Below, in pieces: positions 18,604 through 27,794 of a DNA stretch of 64,000 nt (positions are counted from its first letter, which is position 1; each line of letters starts with the position of its first letter). The position numbers and the translations under genes are program-made. The notes beneath the pieces were generated by a model. That model saw only the letters and a program-made list of their open reading frames with translations. It made no database searches and was not told where the DNA came from. The stretch lies in assembly GCF_008180725.1 (NCBI RefSeq), contig NZ_VTEV01000002.1, positions 528,426 through 592,425 of the forward strand, in the 5' to 3' direction. Origin of the DNA: Sutcliffiella horikoshii (GTDB taxonomy: Bacteria; Bacillota; Bacilli; Bacillales; Bacillaceae_I).

Positions 18604-19104
18604 GTGAACAAACGTTGGAGAAATATAGCGCTATTGCTTTTTAGTATTATCTTTATTTCTGGCTTTTTCTTTTTGGATAGTGAAGAAGTCCTTTACAATC
18701 AAGAAGCGCAGGATGAAGAAGAAATCAGTGTAGGACAACAGCGAAATATCATGTCTTATATTGAAATTGCCAAATTCAAATTTCATAACTTAACCATGGA
18801 GGAGGATTATCCAAATCCAGAGGACATGACTCGTGAGGAATTAGAGGGATATCTCTCTAACTATTTTGCAGAACCAATATTAAGTGACCTAGTCGATTAT
18901 TGGGCTGGAGAAAATGAAGAGTTAGGTCCGTTTATTGAACAATTCCTTTCCTTGAGTTCTGAGATTGAAGAAGCAGAGTATATCCATCAGGAAGATAAAG
19001 AAGTGCTCGTTCGTTGGGTTGATCAAAAGTTTAATATTGAAGTTAATCTGACGGTAGAAAGAAACGGAAACGGTTGGATCATTAAAGATGTAATGTTTAT
19101 CTAA
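18604..19104 (+). CDS. Signal-anchored hypothetical protein
   Basis: 166 residues from GTG 18604. One N-terminal membrane segment (IALLLFSIIFISGFFFL) would anchor it, with an acidic extracytoplasmic part (EEVLYNQEAQDEEEI) and a small C-terminal domain (VERNGNGWIIKDVMF) that resembles the NTF2/DUF4878-like fold of many envelope proteins. That resemblance is only from the closing strand pattern and is weak. It lies between tuaD and an S8-CWB2 protease, 54 bp before the latter, so it could share its transcript. Function unknown. Confidence 0.65.
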   Translation: MNKRWRNIALLLFSIIFISGFFFLDSEEVLYNQEAQDEEEISVGQQRNIMSYIEIAKFKFHNLTMEEDYPNPEDMTREELEGYLSNYFAEPILSDLVDYWAGENEELGPFIEQFLSLSSEIEEAEYIHQEDKEVLVRWVDQKFNIEVNLTVERNGNGWIIKDVMFI

Positions 19105-19158
19105 ATCAACATCGGTTTGAATTAGATAGAAATCAAGGGGGATTGGGGAGAAACGAAG

Positions 19159-21213
19159 ATGAAGAAAAGCCTATGTTTTTTGCTGGTAATGCTCATGTGC
19201 CTTCCTTCTCTTTTTGAAAAAGAGGTTGTGCATGCTTCTCAAGAAGAAAACATGAGGATAATTGTCAAATATAAAGAGAAAGGCAATTATTCTTTTAGCA
19301 AAGCTAAACCACAAATAAAAAACATTAAACAGAAAGACTTCAGTAAAATAAAAAAGGAACTTGAAAGCCAAGAGGAAGTGGAATATGTAGAAGAAGACAA
19401 CTTCTTCTATTATACAAACACAACGAACAATACTAACGACCCCCACTACCCATACCAAAAAGATTATTTACAAGTGATGAATGTACAGGAAGCATGGTCT
19501 GGATACGAGCAAAGCTATAAGCCTGTCGTTGCTGTGCTTGATTCAGGGATTGACCTTCACCACCTTGATCTGAAAGAAAACATCGTTAATCCTTACAATG
19601 TTTTATCACCAAGCAGCATGCCGGTGGATGAAATTGGACATGGCACACATGTAGCAGGTATTGTTGGTGCCAAAACCAATAATGGGAACGGCATTGTATC
19701 GATAGTGAAAGACACTTACATAATGCCTATCAAAGTAGGAGATCGCCAAGGTGCTTTCGCTTCTGATATTGCATCAGGTGTTGATTATGCCGTCGAGAAT
19801 GGAGCAGACATCATAAACATCAGTATTGCGGGTCCCACACAGAACAATACCTTGAAAGAGGCGATTGATAAGGCTGTAAATAGTGGCGTCATGGTAGTGG
19901 CTGCTGCAGGAAATAATTCATCTGATACAGTGGAATATCCAGCAGGCTATCCAGGAGTTATGTCTGTAGGTGCTTCTAATTTAACAGGTGAATTAGCTGA
20001 TTTTTCAAACTTCGGCGACTCGGTTTCAGTAGTTGCACCTGGTGTTGAAATATTTAGCACATTGCCTACCTCTTTTTCCACTAGTATTAGTGGATACGGG
20101 AAAATGAGCGGTACAAGTATGGCTGCTCCTTTAGTGTCCTCACAAGCAGCCATGTTGAAAAGTACAGATAAGAATTTAACAGGTCGACAGTTAAAGGAAA
20201 TCATAGAAGAATCAAGTAAAAACGCATTAGATTTTCCTATTCGACTTGGCCAAGTAAATGCGGCAGATTCTCTTCAGTATTATCATGGGAAAAACAGGAT
20301 TTCTGGCAAGAATTCCTTGGAAACATCAGTGGAAGTTGCCAAAAAAGGATGGGATACTGTTTCTTCATCCACATTGACAAATGGTAACCGTGTTTTGAAA
20401 GGTAGTTTCGCCATTTTATCCAGCAACAAAACTTTTGCAGACAGCCTTTCGGTCATTCCTTTGGCCTATAAAATAAACAGTCCTATTTTCTTATCAGAGA
20501 AGAGTTATCTGCCACAAGTAACCATCTCTTCCATGAAAGAAATGGGTGTGGACCATGTTATTGTAGTCGGTGGGGAACAGGCAATCAGTAAAAGTGTAGA
20601 GGATAAATTAAATGCTAATGGATTGAAATCAACGAGGATTTCAGGGAAAACGCGTTATGATACGGCTGTGGAAATAAGCAAGTTTGTAGCAAAAGAAAAT
20701 GGGGAAGTAATGATAGTGAATGGCAAGAGCTTTCCAGATGCATTGTCTGCTTCCGTCGAAGCGGCAAAGAGAAGTATGCCAATTGTGTTTGTAGAAGAAA
20801 CATGGGTCCCAAGTGCTACAAAGGATTTTCTTGACTTACATGATTTTTCAAATAAATACATTATTGGTGGAACTAAACCCATTAGTGATTCCGTTAAAAA
20901 AAGCTTAGAGGCTACACGGATTTCAGGAGCAGATCGATATAAAACCAATATCGCGGTTGCCGAATACTTTCATTCGTCCTATAATGGGTACTATTTTGCC
21001 ACAGGAGCAGATTTTAAAGATGCCTTAACAGGTGGATTGTTAGCTGCAAAGCAAGGAAAAGCCTTGATGCTTGTCCGTCCTTCAGATATTGATTCTGCAA
21101 CAAAGAATTATCTTGAAAAACGTAACCATCAAGAATTTGGAATACTTGGTGGAAGAAAGGCTGTTCAATCAAGCGTGTTGTGGAAAATTGACAAAATTCT
21201 TTTGGGCAATTAA
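19159..21213 (+). CDS. Subtilisin-family (S8) protease with three CWB2 modules
   Basis: 684 residues: signal peptide, I9-type propeptide (RIIVKYKEKG to VEEDNFFYY), S8 catalytic domain with Asp in VAVLDSGIDLHH (about residue 128), His in GHGTHVAGIVG (about 163) and Ser in SGTSMAAPLVSSQ (about 319). Three CWB2 modules follow from about 375 (RISGKNSLETS, RISGKTRYDTA, RISGADRYKTN). The first module has lost the usual DRY motif (NSL). The layout predicts a wall-attached extracellular endoprotease that may process or turn over surface proteins. It sits between the polymer genes and a further GT2 gene. RBS GGGGA is present before ATG 19159. Confidence 0.92.
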   Translation: MKKSLCFLLVMLMCLPSLFEKEVVHASQEENMRIIVKYKEKGNYSFSKAKPQIKNIKQKDFSKIKKELESQEEVEYVEEDNFFYYTNTTNNTNDPHYPYQKDYLQVMNVQEAWSGYEQSYKPVVAVLDSGIDLHHLDLKENIVNPYNVLSPSSMPVDEIGHGTHVAGIVGAKTNNGNGIVSIVKDTYIMPIKVGDRQGAFASDIASGVDYAVENGADIINISIAGPTQNNTLKEAIDKAVNSGVMVVAAAGNNSSDTVEYPAGYPGVMSVGASNLTGELADFSNFGDSVSVVAPGVEIFSTLPTSFSTSISGYGKMSGTSMAAPLVSSQAAMLKSTDKNLTGRQLKEIIEESSKNALDFPIRLGQVNAADSLQYYHGKNRISGKNSLETSVEVAKKGWDTVSSSTLTNGNRVLKGSFAILSSNKTFADSLSVIPLAYKINSPIFLSEKSYLPQVTISSMKEMGVDHVIVVGGEQAISKSVEDKLNANGLKSTRISGKTRYDTAVEISKFVAKENGEVMIVNGKSFPDALSASVEAAKRSMPIVFVEETWVPSATKDFLDLHDFSNKYIIGGTKPISDSVKKSLEATRISGADRYKTNIAVAEYFHSSYNGYYFATGADFKDALTGGLLAAKQGKALMLVRPSDIDSATKNYLEKRNHQEFGILGGRKAVQSSVLWKIDKILLGN

Positions 21214-21245
21214 TATTTATAAAGATTAATAGATACTAGGTTTTG

Positions 21246-21282
21246 ATGGCTATCGATTTTCGATAGCCATTTGATTATTTTT
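21246..21282 (+). terminator. Terminator after the S8-CWB2 protease
   Basis: ATGGCTATCG (21246-21255) and CGATAGCCAT (21261-21270) form a perfect stem, followed by a T-rich tail. Confidence 0.75.
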
Positions 21283-21356
21283 GTAAGGAATGTAAAAGAA
21301 AGTATAGGTAAACATAATTAGTATCATTGCTTAATTTTTGGTAGGAGGAATTAATC

Positions 21357-22121
21357 ATGAATGAACGAAACCATTCTCCTTTAGTGACTGTCGTTACACC
21401 TGTATATAACGCAGAAAAACATATTGCAAGCTGCATTGAGTCTGTGCTTAATCAAACGTATAAAAATTGGGAGATCTTCCTGGTAGATGATCAATCAAGT
21501 GATAATAGTGTTTCTATTATAAAGCAATATGCACAAAAAGATTCGAGAATTAATCTAATTCAACTGGAAGTCAATAGTGGTGCTGCTGTAGCTCGTAATA
21601 CAGCCATTGAAGCAGCAAATGGAAAATATGTTGCTTTTCTTGATAGCGATGATATGTGGGTCCCAACAAAACTCGAGAAGCAAATTTCATTTATGGAGGA
21701 AAAGGATATCGCCTTTTCCTTTACTAAATATTCCATTATAGATGAAGAAGGCAATGACCTGAATAAAGTGGTCGGTATTCCAGATCAAATTGATTATGAC
21801 GGATATTTAAAAAATACTATTATTGGTTGCTTAACAGTTGTGCTTAATATTGAAAAAATTGGCAAGATGAAAATGCCATTGATAAGAACGCGCCAGGATT
21901 TCGCCTTTTGGCTTTCTATCCTCAAAAAAGGGTATATTGCTTATGGAATTCAAGAGGATTTAGCTAAATACCGCTATGTCGAAGGATCCATTTCCAGTAA
22001 TAAATTCAAAACAGCGAAACGAAATTGGCAAGTTTATCGTCAAATAGAGAAGCTGGGATTTTTCAAATCGGTATGGTGTTTTGTAAATTATGCTTACAAT
22101 GGCGTTCGAAAAAGAGTTTAA
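21357..22121 (+). CDS. GT2-family glycosyltransferase (TuaG-like)
   Basis: 254 residues. VTVVTPVYNAEKHIASCI and VLNQTYKNWEIFLVDDQSSDNS form the N-terminal nucleotide-binding part, AFLDSDDMWVPTKL the metal-binding DxD region, and RTRQDFAFWLSILK the catalytic-base region. Length and motif order match TuaG-type single-domain GT2 proteins of wall teichuronic acid loci. It has its own AGGAGG ribosome binding site and is isolated from the main operon by a terminator, but stands directly before tagO. Probably a further transferase of the polymer pathway; donor unknown. Confidence 0.87.
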   Translation: MNERNHSPLVTVVTPVYNAEKHIASCIESVLNQTYKNWEIFLVDDQSSDNSVSIIKQYAQKDSRINLIQLEVNSGAAVARNTAIEAANGKYVAFLDSDDMWVPTKLEKQISFMEEKDIAFSFTKYSIIDEEGNDLNKVVGIPDQIDYDGYLKNTIIGCLTVVLNIEKIGKMKMPLIRTRQDFAFWLSILKKGYIAYGIQEDLAKYRYVEGSISSNKFKTAKRNWQVYRQIEKLGFFKSVWCFVNYAYNGVRKRV

Positions 22122-22157
22122 CGGGTATATGACTAAATAAAAAGTGAGGATTAGGTG

Positions 22158-22250
22158 GTGTATTACGCACAAAGTCAGCCATATTACAGCAAAAGGCACC
22201 TATTATTACATTTACACATTTATATTTTCAATACAGAAAATATCTGTTAA
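22158..22250 (+). CDS. Possible 30-residue small protein upstream of tagO
   Basis: GTG 22158 with purine-rich GAGGATTAGGTG before it opens a frame of 30 codons (starts MYYAQSQPYYSK) that ends at TAA 22248-22250. The stop overlaps the putative tagO -10 element. Tyr/Gln-rich short proteins occur in Bacillaceae but I know no homologue. It may be chance. Confidence 0.18.
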   Translation: MYYAQSQPYYSKRHLLLHLHIYIFNTENIC

Positions 22251-22253
22251 AAT
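22225..22253 (+). promoter_or_regulatory. Putative sigma-A promoter of tagO
   Basis: TTTTCA (22225-22230), 17-bp spacer, TAAAAT (22248-22253) with an extended -10 TGT directly before it. Confidence 0.5.
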
Positions 22254-22353
22254 GACAAAGGGTGCGATACAAGCAATTGGATAATTAAACTAGACATGTT
22301 TATTTCTCAAAAATGAAATGCTAAAAATAAGAACAAGAAATTAGGTGACGACA

Positions 22354-23415
22354 ATGGATTTACAATTAATACTTGCTTTCGTAGTGTCATTCATCACCGT
22401 CCTCGTTATCACGCCATTGGTCATAAAATTTGCTCATTATATAGGAGCAACCGATAAACCGAACCACCGTAAAGTCCACCAGAAGATTATGCCTCGCCTA
22501 GGAGGCCTCGCCATCTTCATTGGTGTTGTTGTTGGATATATATTTGTTGGTCTATACGATCAAAGAATTACCGGAATCACCATTGGGGCATTGATCATCG
22601 TCCTGATTGGAATCTTTGATGATAAATACGAATTAAAAGCAAGAACAAAGCTTCTGGGGCAAATTGCCGCAGCTGGTGTTATCGTCTACACAGGACTTAA
22701 AATTGATTTCATTACCATCCCATTTATCGTAGAACGCCTTGAATTAGGCTGGTTGTCCATCCCTATCACCATTCTTTGGATTGTAGGGATAACAAATGCG
22801 ATTAACCTGATAGACGGGTTGGATGGACTTGCAGCAGGTATCTCTACCATTGCTATTGCGACCATCGCAGTAATTGCAGGTCTTGGCGGTAAGGAGTTAA
22901 TCTTAACTCTATCCCTTATCATCTTGGGAAGCACCATTGGTTTTCTGTTCTATAATTTTCACCCAGCTAAAATTTTCATGGGGGATACAGGAGCACTATT
23001 TTTAGGATACTGTATTTCCGTACTCTCATTACTGGGGCTATATAAAAGTGTGACGCTTTTCAGCTTTGTCATCCCAATTATTATCCTCGGTGTACCAGTA
23101 TTTGATACAGCATTTGCGATTATACGCCGAATTCTAAACAAGCAACCAATTTCAGCACCTGACAAAAGTCATTTGCATCACAGGTTGTTGGCTTCCGGCT
23201 TATCCCATAGGAATACGGTGCTTGTCATTTACGGCTTTGGGATCATCTTTGCAGCATGTGCGATTTTCTTAACATCTGCGACCATCTGGGGTACAATCTT
23301 AATTACCGTACTGCTCATCATCTTAATCCAGTTTATTGCAGAGCTTGTAGGTATCTTTAACGAACAGAACAAGCCGTTTATGAAGTTCTACCGAAAAGTG
23401 TTCGGAAGACATTAA
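22354..23415 (+). CDS. tagO: Undecaprenyl-phosphate N-acetylglucosaminyl-1-phosphate transferase (TagO/WecA family)
   Basis: 353 residues from ATG 22354 (AGGTGA 5 nt upstream; the frame extends to a GTG at 22345). About 10-11 membrane helices. Family signatures: KVHQKIMPRLGGLAIF near the N-terminus, GIFDDKYELKARTK, NAINLIDGLDGLAAG, FMGDTGALFLGY, and the HLHHRLL histidine motif. It transfers GlcNAc-1-phosphate from UDP-GlcNAc to undecaprenyl phosphate, the committed step for wall teichoic acid and related polymers. Its location between a TuaG-like GT2 and an LCP gene equals that in B. subtilis. A terminator follows. Confidence 0.95.
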   Translation: MDLQLILAFVVSFITVLVITPLVIKFAHYIGATDKPNHRKVHQKIMPRLGGLAIFIGVVVGYIFVGLYDQRITGITIGALIIVLIGIFDDKYELKARTKLLGQIAAAGVIVYTGLKIDFITIPFIVERLELGWLSIPITILWIVGITNAINLIDGLDGLAAGISTIAIATIAVIAGLGGKELILTLSLIILGSTIGFLFYNFHPAKIFMGDTGALFLGYCISVLSLLGLYKSVTLFSFVIPIIILGVPVFDTAFAIIRRILNKQPISAPDKSHLHHRLLASGLSHRNTVLVIYGFGIIFAACAIFLTSATIWGTILITVLLIILIQFIAELVGIFNEQNKPFMKFYRKVFGRH

Positions 23416-23467
23416 TGCACGCTTGAGTCACCTAACTTAAAATTGATAGATTGATAGATATTTACAG

Positions 23468-23501
23468 TGCCAAAACCTTATTTGGATTTGGCATTTTTTT
23501 T
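23468..23501 (+). terminator. Terminator after tagO
   Basis: TGCCAAA (23468-23474) pairs with TTTGGCA (23487-23493), then T8. Confidence 0.8.
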
Positions 23502-23530
23502 ATGGAAGTATATTTCCTCCTAAAGGTTAA

Positions 23531-23562
23531 CAAAAAGCCTTCCCGTGTATGGGAAGGCTTTG
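23531..23562 (-). terminator. Terminator of the minus-strand LCP gene
   Basis: AAAGCCTTCCC (23534-23544) and GGGAAGGCTTT (23551-23561) are perfect; on the minus strand T5 follows. Confidence 0.8.
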
Positions 23563-23569
23563 ATTATGA

Positions 23570-24553
23570 TTATAGATCATCTTCTGCTGGTTGTATTTCT
23601 AAGTGAGAGCGAATGGAGCTTCGAACTTCTTGAATACTTTCATCATAAGGGACGAAGTAGTACACACCACCTATATAAGCGTCTTCTCCCTCAATATTAA
23701 TGGTTTCTATGTCATTTGATTTAAAATTTGCGAATTGCTGTGCCAATCCAAGACCTTGAGACATTCTTACATTCGTTTCTACATTACTTCCTAGTTCTCC
23801 TGCAATTTCATCCACTTTAAATACATTTCTTGGTGATAAGATTTTGTCAATGACACCTGCCATAATTTGGCGTTGTCTGTCATTACGTCCAAAGTCTCCT
23901 CGTGGATCCTGTTTTCTCATTCGTGCATACGCAAGAGCTTCTTCACCATCTAAATCCATCTTGCCTTCATAAAAATTAAGTCTTTTTCCTGTTTCATCAC
24001 TTGTTTCATAAAAGTCGAAAGGAACATCAACCGTAACCCCATCAACAATGTTAATAATGTTCTTAAATCCTTCAAAATTTACTGTTGCGAAATAATCAAT
24101 TGGAACGTCTAGAAAATACTCCACTGTCTCAATGGTTAAATCTTTTCCACCATAGGAATGAGCATGATTTATTTTTGTTTCTTCGTTTCTGTCAGGGATG
24201 GTCACTAACGTATCACGTGGAATACTTAGCATTTTCATTGTCTTATCATTAGGGTTAATGGTCGCTACAATTAGGCTATCTGTTCTTCCGTTTTCCCCAC
24301 CTGTTGAATAATCTTCAATCCCCATAATTAAAACAGAAAAAGGATCTTTTCCTATTTCCACTTTTTTATCACGAAGATCGGACTTTTCTCCGCGGTCTAT
24401 TTCGGTATAAGCGCTATTCGCAGCTTGAAATGTCTGATAAAATAAATAGCCGCCATATGCAACTACTGAAAGAAGAATAATAATAAAAAACATAAGGACG
24501 CGTTTCAGGATTCTCTTCTTCCTATTTCTTCGATTAAATCTTGAGTTATTCAA
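23570..24553 (-). CDS. LytR-CpsA-Psr (LCP) wall-polymer transferase
   Basis: 327 residues from TTG (AAAGGAG upstream). One N-terminal membrane helix after a very basic stretch (NRRNRKKRILKR), then the extracellular LCP domain with VLIMGIEDYS, GRTDSLIVATINP, MLSIPRDTLV, KINHAHSYGG and YARMRKQDPRGDFGRNDRQR. LCP enzymes attach lipid-linked anionic polymers to peptidoglycan. The conserved Arg and Asp residues of the pyrophosphate-binding site are present. By synteny (between tagO and yvyE) it corresponds to YvhJ/TagV of B. subtilis. It probably attaches the polymer made by the upstream genes. It is 18 bp downstream of the YvyE-like gene on the same strand. Confidence 0.92.
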   Translation of the reverse strand: MNNSRFNRRNRKKRILKRVLMFFIIILLSVVAYGGYLFYQTFQAANSAYTEIDRGEKSDLRDKKVEIGKDPFSVLIMGIEDYSTGGENGRTDSLIVATINPNDKTMKMLSIPRDTLVTIPDRNEETKINHAHSYGGKDLTIETVEYFLDVPIDYFATVNFEGFKNIINIVDGVTVDVPFDFYETSDETGKRLNFYEGKMDLDGEEALAYARMRKQDPRGDFGRNDRQRQIMAGVIDKILSPRNVFKVDEIAGELGSNVETNVRMSQGLGLAQQFANFKSNDIETINIEGEDAYIGGVYYFVPYDESIQEVRSSIRSHLEIQPAEDDL

Positions 24554-24571
24554 TGTTTAGTCTCCTTTTGG

Positions 24572-25210
24572 CTAGAGTACTACATCTGTCTCTCTATACA
24601 ATAGCTTTCCTTCAGTTGTGTTATTTTTTCCTTGTGTCAAATCAATTATCCAATTAAGGTAATCTTCTTTACTTGATTCGGGTATTAGCACGTTAACTTG
24701 TACATTTTCTTGGTACTCTATGCTGTCCATGATATAGGAAGATGATCGTACTTCATTTTCTATTTTACCAAGCAGCGTGTAATCAATGGTTGTATGCATC
24801 ACTTGCATTAAATTGCGTTCCACAAGCCCTGTAGCTGATAGACCCTCCGATGCAGCCTTGCCATATGCACGGATTAATCCGCAAGCACCAAGTTTAATTC
24901 CACCAAAATAACGGGTAACAACAACTACCGTATCTTTTAGTTTCTTCTTCTTTAACACTTCAAGCATCGGTACTCCGGCTGTTCCACTTGGCTCCCCGTC
25001 ATCATTGGCTTTTTGAATATGATCATGTTCACCAATAAGGTAAGCAGAGCAATTGTGAGTTGCATCACGATACTTTTTCTTAATTTCCTGTATAAAGTTT
25101 AAAGCTTCATCTTCTGTAGTCGCACGACTGACATTGGTGATAAATCTTGATTTTTGGATAATTATTTCATGCTCTCCATTACCTTTTACGGTATAGTAGT
25201 GAGGTAGCAA
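24572..25210 (-). CDS. yvyE: YvyE/IMPACT (YigZ) family protein
   Basis: 212 residues if TTG 25210 is the start. I prefer this because AAAAGGAGAG stands upstream and the protein then begins LPHYYTVKGNGEHEI like the B. subtilis protein; the open frame extends to 25264. The UPF0029/IMPACT N-terminal domain shows KSRFI, DATHNCSAYLIG, DDGEPSGTAGVPML and TRYFGGIKLGACGLIRAYG. A C-terminal DUF1949-like domain follows. IMPACT proteins affect translation regulation in eukaryotes; the bacterial role is not settled. It is divergent from degS and co-transcribed with the LCP gene. Confidence 0.88.
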   Translation of the reverse strand: MLPHYYTVKGNGEHEIIIQKSRFITNVSRATTEDEALNFIQEIKKKYRDATHNCSAYLIGEHDHIQKANDDGEPSGTAGVPMLEVLKKKKLKDTVVVVTRYFGGIKLGACGLIRAYGKAASEGLSATGLVERNLMQVMHTTIDYTLLGKIENEVRSSSYIMDSIEYQENVQVNVLIPESSKEDYLNWIIDLTQGKNNTTEGKLLYRETDVVL

Positions 25211-25490
25211 ACCGGCAACTCTCCTTTTCCTGCTCAAAACATTTGGTGACATAAAAAGAGCCATACTATATATTATAAATCGAGATAGGGGTCCACATCA
25301 AATAAAATATAGTGCTTAACTCCTTGGGTTTGCAAGAATCGACAAAGTTTAATCCGATTGTAATAATAATGTTATACAAGCAAAACTTTAGTCCGATATA
25401 ATGAAGTGTGGACAATTTTCGACAGGTACCCCCACAAAGGTTTGGAAGAATTGGAATGATATAGCATAAAGTGTCTTTCTTCTTTTTGGG

Positions 25491-25496
25491 TATAAT
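25491..25496 (+). promoter_or_regulatory. Putative -10 element of degSU
   Basis: A perfect TATAAT lies 68 bp before the degS start, without a good -35 at 17 bp (AAAGTG). A second TATAAT is at 25397-25402. Confidence 0.35.
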
Positions 25497-25564
25497 GTAC
25501 TATAACAATAAAGAAGTATTCATAATATTCTTTTAAGAATACAGGGTCTTTTGGAGGATGTCCT

Positions 25565-26707
25565 ATGTCTCGGAAAGTTATAAACTCTAAACAATTAGAC
25601 ATGATTATTGAACAGATGGTGAAAACCGTCGAAGTCAGCAAGGACGAGATCTTTGAAATAGGGGAAAGTTCCCGTAAAGAATTTGAGAACCTTGGTAAAG
25701 AATTAAATGCGGTCAAGCTTGAAGTAGCGCAGCTTATCCATAAACAGGACAAGCTGGAGGCTCAGGTCAGGCATGCAAGAAACCGTCTTTCAGAAGTGAG
25801 CAGGCAGTTTAAAAATTATACAGAACATCAAATTAGACAAGCATATGACCATGCACATGAATTGCAGTTGGAGCTTCATACCATTTCCCAAAAAGAGGCT
25901 CAGCTTCGCAATCGACGAAATGAAATCGAACGCAGGTTGTTGAATCTCGAAGAAACCATTACGAAGGCAGATCGCCTCGTAAGTCAGGTATCCGTGATTT
26001 TAAATTACGTAACAGGTGATCTTCAGCAGGTTGGCCAGATGATTGCCGATGCCTCTGAGAAACGCGAGTTCGGTTTTAAAATCATGGAAGCGCAAGAAGA
26101 GGAACGCCGGCGTCTTTCTCGGGAGATTCATGATGGCCCGGCGCAAATGCTGGCCAATGTGATGATGCGCTCGGATCTGATTGACCGGACTTTCCGGGAG
26201 CGAGGCCCCGGGGAGGCGTTATCAGAGATCCGCTCCTTGAAGGTAATGGTGCGCTCCGCTCTATATGAAGTGCGAAGGATTATTTATGATCTTCGTCCAA
26301 TGGCACTCGACGATCTTGGGTTGGTGCCCACTTTAAAGAAATATATTTCGACTATCGAGGATTATCATAATGGATATCCACAAATTGAATTTATGAACCT
26401 TGGAGTGGAACACCGCATATCATCCAACCTGGAGGTAGCAGTGTTCAGGCTAGTACAGGAGTCGCTGACAAATGCTATCAAGCATGCTGCGGCAAGCTCC
26501 ATCTATGTAAAATTGGAAGTGAAACCTACCCATATCATTGTCATCGTAAAAGATGACGGAGTAGGATTTGATACGACAGAAAAAAAAGAAAAGTCGTTTG
26601 GTTTAATTGGAATGAGAGAAAGGGTAGAACTTATCAGCGGGGAATTAGACATACAGTCCACGTCTGGTAAGGGTACTACGGTCTTTATCAAAATTCCGTT
26701 AGGCTAA
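25565..26707 (+). CDS. degS: Sensor histidine kinase DegS
   Basis: 380 residues, no membrane segment, so cytoplasmic. The N-terminal half (about 1-170) is a long coiled coil (DegS sensory domain). A HisKA_3 domain has the phospho-accepting His in [16 protein letters not shown] (about residue 189). The HATPase_c domain shows [12 protein letters not shown] (N box), VKDDGVGFD (G1) and [14 protein letters not shown]. DegS phosphorylates DegU and controls exoenzymes, competence and motility in B. subtilis. ATG 25565 follows GGAGGATG. The partner degU begins 25 bp after its stop. Confidence 0.96.
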   Translation: MSRKVINSKQLDMIIEQMVKTVEVSKDEIFEIGESSRKEFENLGKELNAVKLEVAQLIHKQDKLEAQVRHARNRLSEVSRQFKNYTEHQIRQAYDHAHELQLELHTISQKEAQLRNRRNEIERRLLNLEETITKADRLVSQVSVILNYVTGDLQQVGQMIADASEKREFGFKIMEAQEEERRRLSREIHDGPAQMLANVMMRSDLIDRTFRERGPGEALSEIRSLKVMVRSALYEVRRIIYDLRPMALDDLGLVPTLKKYISTIEDYHNGYPQIEFMNLGVEHRISSNLEVAVFRLVQESLTNAIKHAAASSIYVKLEVKPTHIIVIVKDDGVGFDTTEKKEKSFGLIGMRERVELISGELDIQSTSGKGTTVFIKIPLG

Positions 26708-26732
26708 AGATGTATTTGGGAGGATGAGAAGA

Positions 26733-27452
26733 ATGGATACGACAAAAATCGTGATTATTGATGATCATCAGCTTTTCCGTGAAGGAGTTAAACGTATTCT
26801 TGATTTTGAAACGAACTTTCACGTGGTGGCAGAAGGTGACGATGGGGAAGAAGCGCTTGACCTAATGGAAAAGCATGATCCAGACGTCATCATCATGGAC
26901 ATCAACATGCCAAAAGTAAATGGTGTGGAGGCTACAAGACGTTTAGTGGAAGCTAACTCAGAAGCGAAGGTCATCGTATTATCCATTCATGATGATGAAA
27001 ATTACGTTACACATGCACTGCAAACAGGTGCTCGTGGTTATCTTTTAAAAGAAATGGATGCCGATGCATTGGTGGATGCAGTCAAGGTGGTTGCGGATGG
27101 CGGATCTTATCTTCATCCAAAAGTTACGCACAACCTTGTAAGGGAATATCGCCGTTTAACGGAAAATGGTGTGGGAAGCGGTTCGCGCGGACGCGGTGGA
27201 GGCGGCTCTACAGCTACAACTTATCAGCAAGTCGAAATTCGCCGCCCACTTCACTTGTTAACACGACGCGAGTGCGAAGTGCTTCAACTGTTGGCTGACG
27301 GAAAGAGCAACAAGGCAATCGGGGAAGCGTTGTTCATCAGTGAAAAGACAGTTAAAAACCATGTTAGTAACATCCTTCAAAAAATGAATGTAAATGACCG
27401 AACACAAGCTGTTGTTGTTGCAATCAAGAATGGCTGGGTAGAGGTTAGGTAG
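26733..27452 (+). CDS. degU: Response regulator DegU
   Basis: 239 residues from ATG 26733 (GGGAGG 9 nt upstream; ATG 26724 overlaps that site). Receiver domain with DDHQLFREG and the phospho-acceptor Asp56 in [13 protein letters not shown] LuxR-type HTH ([15 protein letters not shown] to [13 protein letters not shown]) is at the C-terminus. It is a DNA-binding regulator of degradative enzymes, competence and flagellar genes. The linker between the domains holds an unusual Gly/Ser/Arg run, [15 protein letters not shown] (about residues 149-163). A terminator follows. Confidence 0.96.
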   Translation: MDTTKIVIIDDHQLFREGVKRILDFETNFHVVAEGDDGEEALDLMEKHDPDVIIMDINMPKVNGVEATRRLVEANSEAKVIVLSIHDDENYVTHALQTGARGYLLKEMDADALVDAVKVVADGGSYLHPKVTHNLVREYRRLTENGVGSGSRGRGGGGSTATTYQQVEIRRPLHLLTRRECEVLQLLADGKSNKAIGEALFISEKTVKNHVSNILQKMNVNDRTQAVVVAIKNGWVEVR

Positions 27453-27483
27453 CCTTGGGGATTTTGGTCTCCAGGGTTTTTTT
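27453..27483 (+). terminator. Terminator after degU
   Basis: CCTTGGGGA (27453-27461) pairs with TCTCCAGGG (27468-27476) with wobbles, followed by T7. Confidence 0.75.
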
Positions 27484-27568
27484 GTGGGATTGGAGGGGCG
27501 GTCTTGTGGTGGCAGGGGCGCTCTTGGGGTGGGCGAAATTTGTTTGGTTGTGTCGAATTATGCGCAAT

Positions 27569-27680
27569 GGCTAATAAAATAAAAGTTTGGACAATAAATT
27601 TGAAAGTTGGACAATAAAACAATAGTTTGGACAATAAAATATAAATCTGGACAATAAAATGAAAACTCGTCCCATAAAAT
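27569..27680. repeat. 20-bp tandem repeat, about five to six copies
   Basis: The motif TGGACAATAAAA recurs at exactly 20-bp steps (GGACAATAA at 27589, 27609, 27629, 27649). Degenerate copies stand at 27569 (GGCTAATAAA) and 27669 (GTCCCATAAA). The region is AT-rich, without coding frame. Confidence 0.85.
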
Positions 27681-27720
27681 CGACGCAAAACTTACTCTCC
27701 CAATAAAAAACAAACTTTTG

Positions 27721-27756
27721 ATGAAACTTATTACCGTTTCATGTACAATCTATAAT
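27721..27756 (+). promoter_or_regulatory. Operator-like palindrome and -10 of the DegV-family gene
   Basis: ATGAAAC (27721-27727) and GTTTCAT (27736-27742) are a perfect inverted repeat with an 8-bp centre, placed over the -35 region of TATAAT at 27751-27756. This is a typical repressor position. Confidence 0.45.
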
Positions 27757-27794
27757 AGATAACAGAAATACTCAGTATAAGGAAGGTCTACGAT

